The notes beneath the pieces are model-generated. The model was given only the letters and a program-made list of their open reading frames with translations, searched no databases and was not told the DNA's origin. Below are positions 35,250 to 35,422 of a stretch of DNA of 35,422 bases, in pieces. Position 1 is the stretch's first letter; the number at the start of each line of letters is the position of its first letter. This DNA is from an uncultured Clostridia bacterium (GTDB lineage: Bacteria; Bacillota; Clostridia; Christensenellales; Borkfalkiaceae), in the NCBI GenBank assembly GCA_944354265.1, contig CALVPX010000015.1:1-35422 (forward strand), written 5' to 3'. The translations under genes and the position numbers were made by a program.

Positions 35250-35422
35250 TTGTTTACATGCAAAAAGGCAAACTTTGTAATCTGCACAGCACGGTCTTTA
35301 AAGCGCCCTTACACGGCGAGCACATGATTTATTTATAAAAAAGGCACATTTATTTTTTAATTATGCACTTTTTGTCATATTTAGTGGGTTAGAATATAAA
35401 TACAAACGTTTGTGCAAATAAA
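35250..35422. other. A+T-rich right edge
   Basis: No gene is visible. A palindrome ACAAACGTTTGT lies near 35402-35413. The stretch is probably upstream DNA between metG and a gene outside the window. Confidence 0.5.

Noticed and set aside
35164..35422. T-box leader upstream of metG
   Set aside because: No T-box sequence (AGGGTGG-like) or specifier stem-loop is visible, and the promoter lies only about 60 bases from the start codon.

Overview
The window reads as chromosome of an anaerobic, spore-forming Clostridia-type Firmicute. The support is a complete gerA-type germinant receptor operon, a SpoIVFA/SpoIVFB-like pair, a PadR/DUF1700 pair, QueH, a SAM-clan riboswitch on metK, and sigma-A promoters close to TTGACA-17-TATAAT. 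Codon choice is G+C-rich, while intergenic DNA is A+T-rich and full of repeats. A gut lineage such as Christensenellales would fit, but that placement is inference only. I see no rRNA, tRNA, CRISPR, prophage or transposase gene.

Layout. 1-3.0 kb (minus): ABC-F ATPase and a PflX-like radical SAM protein. 3.0-5.2 kb (plus): promoter, SAM riboswitch, metK, comF. 5.2-6.6 kb (minus): a family 4 glycosidase with the CHEV motif of alpha-galacturonidases. 6.9-12.1 kb (minus): ligA and pcrA in one operon, a small unknown gene, and rpsU. 12.8-15.1 kb (minus): an ArsP_2-type permease and a MalK/MsmK-like ABC ATPase whose catalytic motifs are almost all replaced. 15.2-18.8 kb (plus): queH, a divergent transcarbamylase, a small membrane protein and an acetyl-xylan-esterase-like hydrolase. 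18.8-20.3 kb (minus): trmB and a metallophosphoesterase. 21.0-25.4 kb: a plus-strand membrane protein facing the minus-strand gerA-gerB-gerC operon. 25.5-28.7 kb (plus): padR and DUF1700/DUF4097, then an OGG1-type glycosylase and a Zn-dependent phospholipase C-like protein. 29.0-30.6 kb (minus): spoIVFA-like and spoIVFB-like genes. 31.0-35.2 kb (minus): rsmA, tatD and metG.

Most genes are housekeeping or sporulation genes. The unusual content is of two kinds. First, several recognisable enzymes have lost or changed key residues: the MalK-like ATPase (Q-loop, signature, catalytic Glu and switch His all changed), the OTCase-like protein (both substrate sites altered), TrmB (Asp to Asn in the FSDPWPK motif), GerC (no lipobox Cys) and a GerA with a four-Cys cluster. 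PcrA also carries a Tyr/Gly/Ser-rich segment.

Second, the intergenic DNA is built from several dispersed families of structured repeats. These are (a) imperfect palindromes bounded by GTCAT-type ends, (b) arrays of short perfect hairpins separated by the fixed linkers GTGAAGT or GTTATG, (c) a roughly 130-nt multi-stem element present twice with compensatory changes, (d) a composite hairpin repeat at 20.4 and 28.8 kb, and (e) a short hairpin following the stop codons of two genes. The hairpin arrays and the two-copy multi-stem element are the best candidates for something undescribed.
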